A DNA stretch of 36,314 nucleotides from CAZJYI01 sp964550025 (GTDB lineage: Bacteria > Verrucomicrobiota > Kiritimatiellia > UBA8416 > CAYOBW01): NCBI GenBank assembly GCA_964550025.1, contig CAZJYI010000121.1:1-36314 (forward strand), read 5' to 3'. Of this stretch, positions 9,011-19,600 are shown in pieces. A model generated the notes under the pieces. It ran no database searches, was not told where the DNA came from, and saw nothing but the letters and a program-made list of their open reading frames with translations. Position 1 is the stretch's first letter; the number at the start of each line of letters is the position of its first letter. Made by a program: the position numbers and the translations under genes.

Positions 9011-11560
9011 CTACTTCTCCATTGCCGCGATGGTTCGCAGCAGGAAGTGGTGGGGGAAGGCGGGCAGTCCGGCGAACCGCCGAGCCCGGGCCAGGAGGGT
9101 CGGGCGCAAGTCGGGGCGTAGCTGGGCCATGGCGACATACACCGCCGCTTTGTCGCCCGCCGACATGGTCAAGTCGTCCAGGACCTTGGGGGTGAGGGTC
9201 TGCGGCGCTTCGAGCAGCGCGGCAACCGCTCGCGCTTCTTCGCTGCCGTTCGCCAGCTCCTTGCGTGCCCGTTCCCGCCAGGTGGCGCCATTATGGCTCT
9301 GACCGGACTGCTCGTACGCGATGGCCAGCAGGAGCTCCATGTATCCGTTGCTTTGCATCTGTTTGCTGTCCAGCTCCCCCGTGGCGGCATCGAGGTCTCC
9401 CAGTTCGACATGCGCGGCAAAGGCCGTTGCCGATCGGGATGCCGGCGCGCTCAGCTTGCGGGCGAGTCCCAGCATCTCGGAGAAACGTTCGGCCTCGTAG
9501 CAGTAGACCGTGCGGGTTGTCAGCGCGAGCTGAAGCGGATCCCCCGGCATCTCTTGCTTGACCCGCGCGGCATAGGCCTTCTGCTCCTTGTCGGCCTCTC
9601 CGAGCTTTCCCTGTGCCGCCAGGGCCTGCACGAGCGTGTTCACGGCAGCGGCGTTCAGCGGTGTGACCTCGAGCTCCTTGCGCATATCGGCGGTGACTCT
9701 CTCGTAATCGCCCTGCAGGAACAGGAAGCCGGTCAGTGCGGGTCCCATCCAGGCGTCATCCGGTTTGAGCGCGCGTGCTTGCCGGCATAGCCTCACGGCC
9801 TTGTCGAACTCCCCGCGGGCTGCGTAGTGGTAGCTCTTGGCGTAGACGGGGTAGTGCATCTCGGGGTCGGCGGCAATGGCACGGTCGAAGAGCTCCAGGG
9901 ACCTTTTGCCGTCGGTCCCAAGCCGGCCGCAAAGATAGAGCAGGGCCGCATTGTCCGGTTCCTCTGCGAGCATGGCTTCGTAGCGTGTCTGAACGTCGGC
10001 GTCTTTGCCCGATCTGACGGCGGCCGTCTGGTACATGCGGTGCCACTCGATTTCCACCGGGCGGCGTGCGAGGCCGGCGGCGAGAAAGCCATGCACGCGG
10101 CGGTCGGCCCCGGCCACCGCGCCGAGCCCCGTGTAGAGTTGGAGGAGCGGCTCGTTGCCCGGGGTTGCACGCAGGTGTGATTCGGCGTATTCGACGAGGT
10201 CCGGCGGTTTCACGTCCCCGCTGCGATGCAGAAACGACACCATTTCCGCGGGCGGCCCCTCCATCACGCCGACGCGCGAGCGCATTTCGCTCGAGCCCTC
10301 CATGCTGATCGTCTGCGGGAAGTTCTCGAAGATATGATCGATATCGCGGAATGTGAGGAATGCCTTGCCCACATGCAGGCGGTAGGGGTGATACGGGTCG
10401 TTCTTGGCGTGGGTCCTGTACTCGATTTCCTCCCACACGACCACGGCGCCCCCGCCGGCGTTGAGCACGAAGACGGACTTGTTCCCCATTCGCTGCCCCC
10501 ACGTATTCTCGATGCGAAACGCCACCGTTTCCGGTTCGCCGCCGTCGTGTTGGACCTTTGCCTGGTGCTTACCCTCCGCCATCTTGATCCGTTCGTGTGC
10601 ACCCGGACGCAGGGTCAGTGGCGCATGCCCCGGAATGTCGACGGTGGCCGGCATGCCGAGATGGTTGATGACGTGGAGGGTCTGGTGCGTGGCGCGATAG
10701 CGGCTGAAACCCACGATCGCCAGAACGATTGTGACCGCTACGGCGGGAATGCCGATAACTGCGGCGTAGTTGATGCGCTTTGGCGGCAGAATCGACTGCT
10801 GCCGGTTCAGGGCGCGCTCGGCGGTCTTCACGGCCTGGCGCATGGCTTTGTCCTGGCTGATCTTGGGGTCGCCTTCGAGGATGAGCCGGTGGAGCTCGAT
10901 AGCCCTGGCATGCTCACCCTTCTCCTGGTGGGCGCGCGCCAGCATGAAGAGCACGGCGGGGTCGAAGTCCTCCCCCGGGGTCTTGACGAACGCGAGCAGT
11001 CCGTGCGCCCGGTCCAGGTCGCCCTGTTCGATATACCCGATGCCGACGGCGCGTTTGGCGCCCTTGTGGTCCGGCGCCACGGCAAGCGCCTTGGCGAAGC
11101 AGGCGTCAGCCTCCTTGCCGCGCCCCTCCTTATCGTGCCAGGCGCCGAGATACATGAGTATGTCGACGTCGTTACCGAACTTGGTCTCCATGATGCCCAT
11201 CAGCCGCCGCGCCTCTTCGTGTTTGCCGAACGTCGTCAGCGCCTGGTGCATCTTGACGGCGGCGTCCGGGCTGTCCGGCTCGCGGTTCATGTCCTCCATG
11301 CCCTCGGCGATCGCTTCCTCCCCCAGTGCTTTGTACTTGTCCAGGGGGAGCGCATGGTGCCAGGTGCAGGCCGTGCAATAGTCCACGATCTGCTTCCTCC
11401 CGAGAGGGATGATCGGAATGAACAGGACACACACCCAGAGCCGGGTCTCGTATGTCTGCAGCTCGGTCTGGCGTTTACAGTGTTCGCAGACGCCGCGTTC
11501 TTTTCGCAGGTTCTTCTTGAAGTAGTAGTTCGTGCCAATCCCGTTGACGGTCCCCGGCAT
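9011..11560 (-). CDS. Zinc-ribbon / TPR membrane protein
   Basis: The protein has 849 residues. The start is supported by a GGGAAGGA ribosome site a few bases upstream. Residues 25-65 form a zinc-ribbon-like Cys pair arrangement (C25-E-H-C28 and C62-T-A-C65) flanking a hydrophobic stretch (LWVCVLFIPIIPLG). Helical TPR-like repeats run from about 75 to 250. One membrane helix sits at about 264-287 (YAAVIGIPAVAVTIVLAIVGF). A beta-rich region follows (about 290-400), then more TPR-like repeats to about 800. The MPGTVNGIGTNYY opening is one I associate with PVC bacteria. The N-terminal zinc ribbon and first TPR block are probably cytoplasmic and the long C-terminal part probably external, but this topology is inference. 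It is a lone minus-strand gene between two plus-strand blocks. Function unknown; protein-protein scaffolding is the safest guess. Confidence 0.85.
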   Translation of the reverse strand: MPGTVNGIGTNYYFKKNLRKERGVCEHCKRQTELQTYETRLWVCVLFIPIIPLGRKQIVDYCTACTWHHALPLDKYKALGEEAIAEGMEDMNREPDSPDAAVKMHQALTTFGKHEEARRLMGIMETKFGNDVDILMYLGAWHDKEGRGKEADACFAKALAVAPDHKGAKRAVGIGYIEQGDLDRAHGLLAFVKTPGEDFDPAVLFMLARAHQEKGEHARAIELHRLILEGDPKISQDKAMRQAVKTAERALNRQQSILPPKRINYAAVIGIPAVAVTIVLAIVGFSRYRATHQTLHVINHLGMPATVDIPGHAPLTLRPGAHERIKMAEGKHQAKVQHDGGEPETVAFRIENTWGQRMGNKSVFVLNAGGGAVVVWEEIEYRTHAKNDPYHPYRLHVGKAFLTFRDIDHIFENFPQTISMEGSSEMRSRVGVMEGPPAEMVSFLHRSGDVKPPDLVEYAESHLRATPGNEPLLQLYTGLGAVAGADRRVHGFLAAGLARRPVEIEWHRMYQTAAVRSGKDADVQTRYEAMLAEEPDNAALLYLCGRLGTDGKRSLELFDRAIAADPEMHYPVYAKSYHYAARGEFDKAVRLCRQARALKPDDAWMGPALTGFLFLQGDYERVTADMRKELEVTPLNAAAVNTLVQALAAQGKLGEADKEQKAYAARVKQEMPGDPLQLALTTRTVYCYEAERFSEMLGLARKLSAPASRSATAFAAHVELGDLDAATGELDSKQMQSNGYMELLLAIAYEQSGQSHNGATWRERARKELANGSEEARAVAALLEAPQTLTPKVLDDLTMSAGDKAAVYVAMAQLRPDLRPTLLARARRFAGLPAFPHHFLLRTIAAMEK

Positions 11561-11948
11561 GATTTCGTTCCTTCCCGTGTCAGTGTCGCCCGTGCCGCCG
11601 CGCTGTTTCGTGCATGGCTATCACGTTCTCTGTCTTCGAGTTGCCCCGAGCTGGCGCGTCGGCGCCGTTGCTTTCCACCGTCACTACTTACCCCCAGCCT
11701 GGGATCCAGGCAACCGGAATTCGCGATTTCACGCACCTACACGCGCCTGCTGGCAGATTGACTTGTCGTGTGTCCGGGGCCATAATGCCCACCGTCGGCG
11801 GTGGCCCCGGCACCGGCAAAGCACAGCCCTGTATTCAGAGATCAACTTCAGGAGACAGGTTGGGGCGATGCGGGCGGGCTCCAAGTGGGCGGGCCCATCG
11901 CCTATCGGGGTGGTTTGTACGTCTGCGGTTGACGGGAGGAGAAGAGCA
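11561..11948. other. Non-coding stretch with possible promoter and structured leader
   Basis: No gene is supported in this stretch. It separates the divergent TPR gene from the decayed gene at 11961. It holds a plausible plus-strand promoter (listed separately), a small palindrome (GCCTGG-GAT-CCAGGC at 11697-11711) and two GC-rich potential stem-loops around 11774-11815 (GGGGCCA against TGGCCCC) and 11866-11913 (GGCGATG against CATCGCC). These could be a folded leader for the former upstream gene. I recognise no known riboswitch core in it. Confidence 0.4.
11758..11786 (+). promoter_or_regulatory. Candidate sigma70-type promoter (TTGACT-N17-TAATGC)
   Basis: TTGACT (11758-11763) and TAATGC (11781-11786) are separated by 17 bases. 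The -10 box is weak against TATAAT but resembles the TAATGT box before the last gene of the window. It would drive the remnant gene at 11961 and, through it, the first Rhs gene. Pattern only. Confidence 0.35.
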
Positions 11949-11960
11949 CAGGAGGTCGGA

Positions 11961-12220
11961 ATGAGAGCAGGACTGGTAGCGATAGCGGGGATGTCTTCCA
12001 GGTTGCCAAGCTGGAGACGGCGCCAGGCGGGCAGGTGCGGATATGGTGGACGGTGAAGAACGGTCGCACTTACCAGCTCCAGACGCGGCCGCGGCTGGTC
12101 GGTTCGAGCTGGTCGGATGCGGGCGCGCCGCACGCTTCGGGAATGGACGGGCAGCACTACGCCGACCGTGCGTACAACACCAATGCGTATTTCAGAGTGC
12201 GGGTGAAGATCACGGAGTGA
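11961..12220 (+). pseudogene. Decayed secreted-protein gene: intact start, frameshifted C-terminal tail
   Basis: An ideal ribosome site (AGGAGGT, six bases before the ATG at 11961) opens a signal-peptide-like start, MRAGLVAIAG. That frame soon turns into Arg-rich nonsense and stops at 12056. Another frame carries a convincing protein tail: DVFQVAKLETAPGGQVRIWW, then NGRTYQLQTRPRLVGSSWSD, ending NTNAYFRVRVKITE at 12220. This tail looks like the C-terminal beta-domain seen on secreted PVC proteins (pattern W-x-x-G-R-x-Y-Q-L-Q ... N-A-Y-F-R-V-R-V). The simplest reading is an internal deletion plus frameshift that removed most of the gene and left the ribosome site, the start and the tail. A homologous, more decayed tail precedes the second Rhs gene (16472-16608). 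Confidence 0.6.
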
Positions 12221-12260
12221 GGAGCTCTGCCGTTCGTGCCGTAGAAGTGGGGGGTGAACA

Positions 12261-15200
12261 ATGGATGTGCCGAAGAAAGAGCCTCGGTTCTTCGGAAACC
12301 GCCGGTACGTGCTGACGCTTCGCGGGTTCGCACCGGCCGTGTTGCTCGCGTTGGCGTGCGCGGCGGGAACTGTCCGTGCTCAGACAAACAACCTCGAGCA
12401 GGCGCAGAAGAAGGGCAACTACGTCGGCGACCCCGTGTTGGCGAACTCCGGAGCCTACTGCTTCTCTATCCCCCTGTTTGATCTTGGTGGGCCTTTTCCG
12501 CTGACGTATGGGCTCAACTACCAGACGGATTGGGAGGCTGAGTTCAAGCTGGAATCCGGCTTCAGGAGCAGCATCAACTCCCAGTTGGAGCGCCGTCCCA
12601 ACGGTGTGGAGATCATACTGGACAAGGAAACGCTTGTCTTCGAGGCGGACGGCACGGACTGGGTGATCAGGTCCGATTTCGACACCCGTTACGTGCTCAA
12701 GGAAACGGGAGCCAGCCCTACCATCGGTTGCTACTACCTGATGGATCCCATTCGGGAACGGGTCTACACGTTCGAGAAGGCCGGTGGCACTTTCGTCATT
12801 TCCTACGCCCGTCTGCTGCGGGTGGAAGACCGCAACGGCAACCATCATGACTACACCTACACGGGCGGCAACCGCTACCCCGACCGGGTGGAGGACGGGC
12901 TGGGCCGCTCACTCGACTTCACCTATAGCGGCTTTCTCGAGCGGGTGACGGACCAGGGCGGTCGCCATATTGACATCGCCTACGACTACAATGCCGCGGA
13001 TTTCAACAACGGGATCGTGCTGCGCTCCGTGACCGACGCTTCCGGCGCCACGTCGACGTTCCACTACGCGTATGTGGCGACCCAGCCGTTCACGAAGCCC
13101 ATTGTCAGGCTCGTCCGCCCCCTCGGTAATGCCCCCTACACGCAGACGGTGGAGGACTGGCCGTTGAACGGCGAGTCCGCCGTCAGGGTCACGTCCCAGG
13201 CCGACGCCTATGGCAATACGCTTGGCGTGAACTACACCGCCGCCGGCAACCAGGTGACGGTTACGCGGCCCGACGCAGGCACGGTCGTCTTCGAACACTA
13301 CCACAATGGCGGGGTGCCCAAGAGCGTCACCGATGTCACCGGGAAGACCGCGAACTACGGCCAGACGGTGAACGAGCAGACCTCAGAGGTCGTTGATCGC
13401 ATGGGGGGCACGAACAACATCGCCTACCACGTTCAAACAGGCAGAATCGCCTCTTTTCGGGATGCTGAAGGCCACACGACGACCTACACCTACACGCCGC
13501 AGGGCCAAAGCTTCAGCAACGCGGTCTACGCCGAAACCGTGAGCTTCACCTTCTACAACCTGACCCGCATCGACTATCCCGACGGCACATTCGAGGAGTT
13601 CGCGCACGATGCCAGGGGGAACGTCGTTGCCCGCCAGGACCGGGCCGGCAAGACCGGGACATTCGCCTACAACGCGCGCGGGCAGGTGGCCTTGCATCTG
13701 AATGCCGCCGGCGGAACCAACATTTACACCTACCTGGCGGACGGCAACCGACTGACCTCAGAGGATCCCGAGCTCGGCGTCACGACCTACCACTATGACG
13801 GGTTCAAGCGGCTGGACCGGCTCACGTATCCCGATAGCAACACGGTCGAACTCACCTACGATCTGAACGACCGACTGGTGGCGTACACCGACGAACGCGA
13901 CAACCAGACCACCTTCACCTACGACGCCAACGGCAACCTTGTGCGCATCACCGATCCCAAGGGCAACACGACCGAGTACACCTACGATCTCATGGACCGG
14001 GTGACCTCCATCACCGACCGCCGGGGGAAGACCGCCACGCGAACCTACAACAACATGAACCGGCTGGAATCGGAAACCGATCCGAACGGCATTGCAGTCG
14101 GTTACGCGTACGACGCTCGGGCCGACGTCGGTTCCGAGATCTGGCGGACGGGTGTGACGGTGGGAGGACAGACGTGGCGCACGGCCTATGACGACGAGGG
14201 CGTGCCCGTCTCGTGCACTACTCCCGTTGGGCGTACCACGACCTATGAGACCGACCAGCGGGGAGTGACCGCCGCGCTTGCCGACCCACTGGGTAGCCGG
14301 ACGGCTTTGACCCGAGACGCCATGGGGCGAACGACGGCGGCAATGGACCCCCTTGGCCGCGTCACGACATTCGCTCACAACGGCTGGGATTCACTCGACA
14401 GTGTTGCCATGCCGGTCGTCGGCGCCGCGACCTACAGGCGCAACGACCTGGGGAAGCTCACCCGTATCACGGACCCCAACGGGCGGCACTGGCGCTTTAC
14501 GTACGGCCCCATGGGTCGCATGGAGACGGCCGTTGATCCCCTCGCCAACACGTGGACCTACACCTACGACGGGCGCGGCCGCATACGCCGGACTGCCTAC
14601 CCGGACGGGGTGACCGCCACCCGGACCTACGACGAAGCCGGCAACCTGCTCCAGTGGGCCGCCGGCGGCCTCGTCCTGGATTACACCTACGACGCCGAGC
14701 TCGACCGTCTGACTGCCGCCGAAGACATCGGTCTCACCTATGACGAAGCGGGCAACATCACGGGAACGGACAACCACGGGACGCTCTACGGGGCCGCCTA
14801 CGACAATGGCGGGAGGCTCACGAACGTGACGTACGGGCCGTTGACCGCCACCTACACCTACGACGACGTCACCGGGCTCCTGACGGCTGTGGAAGACAGT
14901 ATCACGGGCACACGAATCGGCTTCACGTACGATGCCGACCGGCGGCCTGTCCACATCACTCGCCCCAACGGAGTCGACACGACCTACAGCTACGACGACG
15001 TCGGCCGTCTCACCCGCATTCGCCACGGTGTCTTGGGCAATCTTCACTACACCTTCGACGCCGTCGGGCAAGTCGCACGCGTGCACGGGAACGTGCCGCT
15101 CAGTGCCGCGAGTCTGCTGCGCACGGCCTCCAACTCCCTGGCCTACGATGCAGCCAATCAAGTGAGCGCGGCCAGCTATGCCTACGATGACCGCGGTCGG

Positions 15201-16468
15201 CGAACTGCCGACCCGGGCCGCGCCGCCGTCTCCTGGGACGCCCGCGACCGCGTCACCGGCATAGGTGGCGTCACCATGACCTACAACGGACTCGACGACA
15301 TCGTCACCCGCACCGAAGGCGGGGTGACCATCGGTTACTACTATAACTATGCCATCGTCGCGCAGCCTGTCATGGCCGAGAGAAACGAGACCACCGGTAC
15401 GCTGTTGCGGTACTACATCTACACGCCGGACGGCCGCCTGCTCTACATGATCGATGACGTCGGCCCCACGACAGCCCGCTTCTACCATTTCGACAGCGGC
15501 GGCAGCACCCTCTTCCTGACCGATGGCGTCGGTGCGGTCACCGACGCCTACGCCTATTCGCCCTACGGGAGGCTTCTTCGACATGACGGATCAAACACCC
15601 AGCCCATGACGTTCATGGGACAGTGGGGCGTAAGGCACGAGTCGCAGGGCACGCTCTATCACTGCCGGGCCAGGTACTACGACGCGCAAATGGCCGGCTT
15701 TCTGTCGCGTGACCCTGTGTGGCCGGAAACGGGCGACGCGCGGCGACTGAACCCCTACGGTTATGCTCTGGCAAACCCGATCTCCTTTCGCGACCCCATG
15801 GGTACCGAGCCCGCCGTCGCCGCGCCAAGCGTCGCCGGCATCAGCGCCCGGCTGAGAACCGGCGATGCGACTGCCTATCAAGACGCCGTCGACCATCAAG
15901 TGCGAGAGCAAGGCTATCTCAATTTCTCTTACTCCGGGCCATACGGCTGGGGTCCTTTCGCGGACGCCGTCAGGGAATACCACCGAGTCACCATCAAGAA
16001 GATCATCGCCCGATTGAGGTCCGGCGACAAGCGTGCCTATCAGGACGCCATCGACTATCAAGTGCAGGAGCGAGGCTACTTCAATTTCTCTTACTCAGGG
16101 CCAAACGGCTGGGGTCCTTTCGCGGACGCCGTGAAGGAGTACAAGGCCGCAACGGTCAANNNNNNNNNNNNNNNNNNNNNNNNNNNNNNNNNNNNNNNNN
16201 NNNNNNNNNNNNNNNNNNNNNNNNNNNNNNNNNNNNNNNNNNNNNNNNNNNNNNNNNNNACGGCTGGGGTCCTTTCGCGGACGCCGTGAAGGAGTACAAG
16301 GCCGCAACGGTCAATCAAATCAACTCACGGCTGAGGGCTGGCGATCCAACCGCCTACAAAGATGCCGTCAGTTATCTCTTAGAGGAGCAAGGCTACCTGG
16401 ACTACTCACACTCCGGGTCGCATGGCTGGGGCCCCTTCTCAGACGCCATAAAGGAATACCGGAGATAG
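12261..16468 (+). CDS. Rhs/YD-repeat secreted protein with 54-residue tandem-repeat tip (interrupted by scaffold gap)
   Basis: The start at 12261 follows GTGGGGGGTGA. A long signal peptide ends near ...AAGTVRA-QTNN (about residue 40). The body is a large Rhs/YD-repeat shell with many Y-D-x-x-G-R/N-L motifs, for example TYDANGNLVRITD and YTYDGRGRIRRTAYPDG. The Rhs core ends near residue 1182 with RARYYDAQMAGFLSRDPVW, then NPISFRDPMG. Where Rhs proteins usually carry a variable toxin tip, this one has 54-residue tandem repeats from residue 1194. The frame before the Ns (16160-16259) does not match the frame after them: read through literally it ends at 16289, whereas the frame that continues the repeat ends at 16468. 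The latter is adopted, taking the 100 Ns as a placeholder. YD shells typically encapsulate a C-terminal cargo; whether these repeats are cargo, adhesin or scaffold is unknown. No immunity-like gene lies between it and the second Rhs gene. Confidence 0.82.
15840..16465 (+). repeat. 162-bp (54-residue) in-frame tandem repeat array at the Rhs1 tip
   Basis: Copies start at 15840 (ISARLRTGDATAYQDAVDHQ), 16002 (IIARLRSGDKRAYQDAIDYQ) and 16319 (INSRLRAGDPTAYKDAVSYL). The end of another copy (GWGPFADAVKEYKAATV) directly follows the Ns. The consensus unit is roughly RLR-x-GD-x-x-AY-x-DA, then a Gln/Glu-rich stretch, GY-x-NFSYSGP, and GWGPFADAVKEY. Conserved Trp, Tyr and Gly residues suggest a small folded module. 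Copies 1 and 2 are close at the DNA level; the last copy is more diverged. I do not recognise the unit as a known family. Confidence 0.8.
16160..16259. other. Scaffold gap (100 Ns) inside the Rhs1 repeat array
   Basis: The run is exactly 100 Ns, the usual placeholder length. It falls inside a tandem repeat, where assemblers tend to break. The flanking codons fix the phase: the left edge ends two bases into the Asn codon at unit position 53, and the right edge begins at the second base of the codon at unit position 35. The shortest bridging sequence is 107 bases, plus 162 for each additional repeat. Confidence 0.95.
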
Positions 16469-16471
16469 AGG

Positions 16472-16608
16472 TTTGCAGCGGCTGATGGCGGCGGCCTGGA
16501 TGGACGCGGGGCGGACCGTTCGTGTCCGGCGCCGCCGGCCTCCACTACACTGGCCGGGACTACGGCACGAATGTGTATTTGCGGGTGAAGATGAGAATCA
16601 CGTGGTGA
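16472..16608 (+). pseudogene. Second decayed tail, homologous to the remnant before Rhs1
   Basis: In two frames joined by a frameshift near 16520-16526 the DNA reads LMAAAWMDAGRTVR, then SGAAGLHYTGRDYGTNVYLR, VKMRITW and a stop at 16606-16608. This aligns with the tail before Rhs1 (RLVGSSWSDAG, then SGMDGQHYADRAYNTNAYFR, VRVKITE and stop). The position relative to the following Rhs gene is also the same: 38 bases before the ATG here, 40 before Rhs1. No start or N-terminal part remains here; it begins immediately after the Rhs1 stop. It is evidence for duplication of an upstream-gene-plus-Rhs cassette. Confidence 0.6.
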
Positions 16609-16646
16609 ACGGGTCTGTTCGGACCTGAGGAACTGGGGGTGGAACT

Positions 16647-19600
16647 ATGCATGCGAACGCACACATCAGAATCGGGCGCTTTGTTTTGGCCTTCGTCCTG
16701 GCAGTGGGCTGGGTGGGGGGCGCGTGCGGGGGGACGCGCGACGGCTTGTCCCTGTTGCCGGACCCGCACGATTTTGGCGCCATCGCGGTGGGGAGCACGG
16801 CCAGACAGACGTTCACGCTCAAGAACCTGTCGGCGCAGACGGAGGTGGAACTCGTCAACTTCGGGTTGATGGCCATGTGGGAGGCCGGCGATCCGACGCA
16901 GTTCAGGATTGTCGGCGACAACAGCGAGAAGACGCTGGGGCCGGGTGAGACCCGCCAGATTGACGTCGAGTTTGTGCCGACATCTCCGGGGGCCAAGTAC
17001 ACCGAGCTCTGGGCATTGGGACTCAGTGGGGGAGGGCCCGCCAACGTGTGGACGATACTCCGGGGCGGAACCGAAGGGGACAGCGAGAGCCTCTCCGCCG
17101 CCAATACGCCTTTCGCCGAGGTCTCGGGAGACCCTGTGCAGACGGCCACGGGGGAGTTCCTGATCGGTCCGGTCACGGATGTCGATCTCGGCGGACCGCT
17201 GCCCGTCCGCTTCACCCGCTGGTATGCAACGCGTCTCAGGCGGGAAGGGAGCGATCTGGAATCTCACGGGCTGGGCGCGAACTGGACGCACAACTTTGCG
17301 TTGCGGGCGGAGGGCATTACGCCTACCGCCGCGAAGATCGTGTACGAGCGAGGCAAGCGTCTCTCGTTCACCCGCAATGCCGGGGCCTGGGAGAGAGCGA
17401 AAGCGGAAGAGGTCCTTTACGAGCTCAAGGAGGACACAACGGGCGATCTTTGGCTGCTGCACCCCGTGCGCAAACTCGTCTATTGCTTCGACAGTGCCAA
17501 CGGGCGGTTGCTGAACGTGATGGATCAGAACGCCAACACGTTGACACTGACCTACGGCGCACAGGAGCTGCTCTCGGTATCGGACGGGCTGGGGCGGAGC
17601 ATTGCGCTGGCGTATTCCGCGGCAGAGAAGGCCGTTACCAATATGACCGATGGGACGCGGAACGTGGCCTTCTCGTACGTCGACGGCAGGCTGGCGACGG
17701 TTGCCGATCCGATGGGGAACACCACGACCTACGTTTACGACACGAACGTAACGGACAACGGCGTGCTGATCGCGGCGGTCGAGTATCCCGATGGCAACCG
17801 CCACAACACGCAGCGATACGACGCGCAGGGACGCGTGGTCGAGCAGACCGACGCGTACAGCAACACGACCACGTTCGCGTTCGATACGCCCGCGGCCGGT
17901 ACGACGCGGATTCGCAACGCCGACGGCAGCGAACGCAGCACGGACCATGCCGAGCAGGCGCGGATGACGCGCCGTCAGGACGAGGCCGGCCAGGCGGCGG
18001 GCGTGGACTTCGATGCCAACGGCCGCCCGACAGTGGTTACCGACCGGCAAGGCGGGCGGGTCGGCGTGGGATATCACGCCGATTCCGGCCTCGTGCAGGC
18101 GTTCACGAACGCGAGCGGCAATGCATCGCACATGGGTTACGTTGCCCGTACGGTGACATTCACCAACCCGGCCACGCTGGGCACGGTCCAGTTCACCTTT
18201 CACGACCTCGCGCGCAACGACTATCCTGACGGCACGCACGAGATCTACGCGTACGACTCGAGAGGCAACCGGATCACACGCAGGGACCGCGGCGGAGGCA
18301 CGTGGCGCTACACGTACAACGGCCGCGGACAGGTGCTGACGGTCACAAACCCGATGGGTGGCGTCAAGACGTACGCCTACAATGCCGACGGCACGCTGGC
18401 ATCCCGAAGGGATTCGGACACCGGCCTGACGACGTACGGCTACGATTCGTTGAGGCGGCTCATTCGGACCACCCAGCCGGACGGGACTTCCCGTGGGACG
18501 GGCTACGACCTCAACGACCGCGTCGTCGCTCGCACGAACGAGAACGGCCAAGTAACCGTGTTCGCTTACGGCCGCAACGGGAACCTGACCGACACCACCG
18601 ATCCGCTCGGGTACGTCGAGAGTCAGCGCTATGACCGGATGGACCGCGTGGCCCGCACGCTGGATTCGCTCGGGCCCATGGACACGTACGTCTACGACAG
18701 CATGGGACGCGTGGCGTCTGTCATCGACGCCGACGGCATTGCGACGACCAGCAGGTACAACGAGCGCGGGTGGGTGGTGAACACGGCGCGGAGTGGGCAG
18801 AGCAGAGATACGGCCCATGACAACGAGGGCGTCGTGCTGTCACGGACCTCGGCGCGTGGTTTCACTACCACCTACGGCACGGACGCGCGGGGGCAGGTCA
18901 CGAACGTCACCGACGCCTTGGGCGGCGTTCACGGGCTGACGCTCGATTCGGCCGGACGTGTCACGCGATCGGTCGATCCCCTGGGCCACGCGAGTTCGTA
19001 CCTGTATGACGGCCGCGGGATGGTGAGCGAGACGCAGCCTGTCATCGGAACGGCAACCTACGTGCGAAACGCGCTTGGCCAACCGGTCGTCTACACGAAT
19101 TTCAACGGCGATGTCTGGACGTACGGCTACACGCCCATGGGGCGACTGGCAGCCGAGACGAATGCGCTTGGCAGGACCACCCGCTACTCCTACGACCAGA
19201 TGGGACGTTCCGTGCGGACGGACAACGCGGATGGCACGCACACGGAGATGACATACGACAACCGTGGGTGGGTCGGGACGCGTACGGACGAGGCCGGCGA
19301 GACCTGGTCCTACGTCTATGACCATGCCGGACGCGAAACCGGTGTCACGAATCCGCTGGGAGGCGTCGAAACGACAACGTATCACCTCGACGGAACGCGG
19401 GCCACGCAGACCGATTCGGACAGCGGTGTCACGACCAACCGCTATGACGCGCTTCGCCGTTTGACCGAAACGACCTTCCCGGACGGTGCGTCCGTCCGGT
19501 TCCGGTATGATGCCTTCAGCCGCGTGACGAACACCGTCGATGCGAATGGCGGCGTCCTCGCGCAATTGTACGATCTCGAAGGCAACCTGGTTCAGGAAAC

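Noticed and set aside
10226..11761. Open frame of about 510 codons on the plus strand opposite the TPR gene
   Set aside because: No coherent domain; the minus-strand protein has a ribosome site, a zinc ribbon and TPR-like helices.
11770..11945. Possible riboswitch in the leader before the decayed gene (GGCAAAGCACAG and nearby stems)
   Set aside because: The fragments do not assemble into a conserved core of any class I know, such as GEMM or cobalamin.
14391..15584. Open frame of about 400 codons on the minus strand within Rhs1
   Set aside because: Repetitive Val/Gly/Asp-rich translation that is the mirror of YD-repeat codons; no ribosome site or recognisable fold.
12261..16289. Rhs1 ending at 16289 by literal translation through the Ns
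   Set aside because: The residues after the Ns in that frame do not fit the repeat. The other frame continues the repeat unit perfectly to 16468.
15840..16465. Tandem repeats read as a CRISPR array
   Set aside because: Units are 162 bases, coding and in frame, with no spacer structure.
16560..18818. Open frame of about 750 codons on the minus strand, opposite the start of Rhs2
   Set aside because: Arg/Val/Gly-rich product without domain pattern, lying antisense to a clear YD-repeat gene. Long antisense frames are expected in GC-rich coding DNA.
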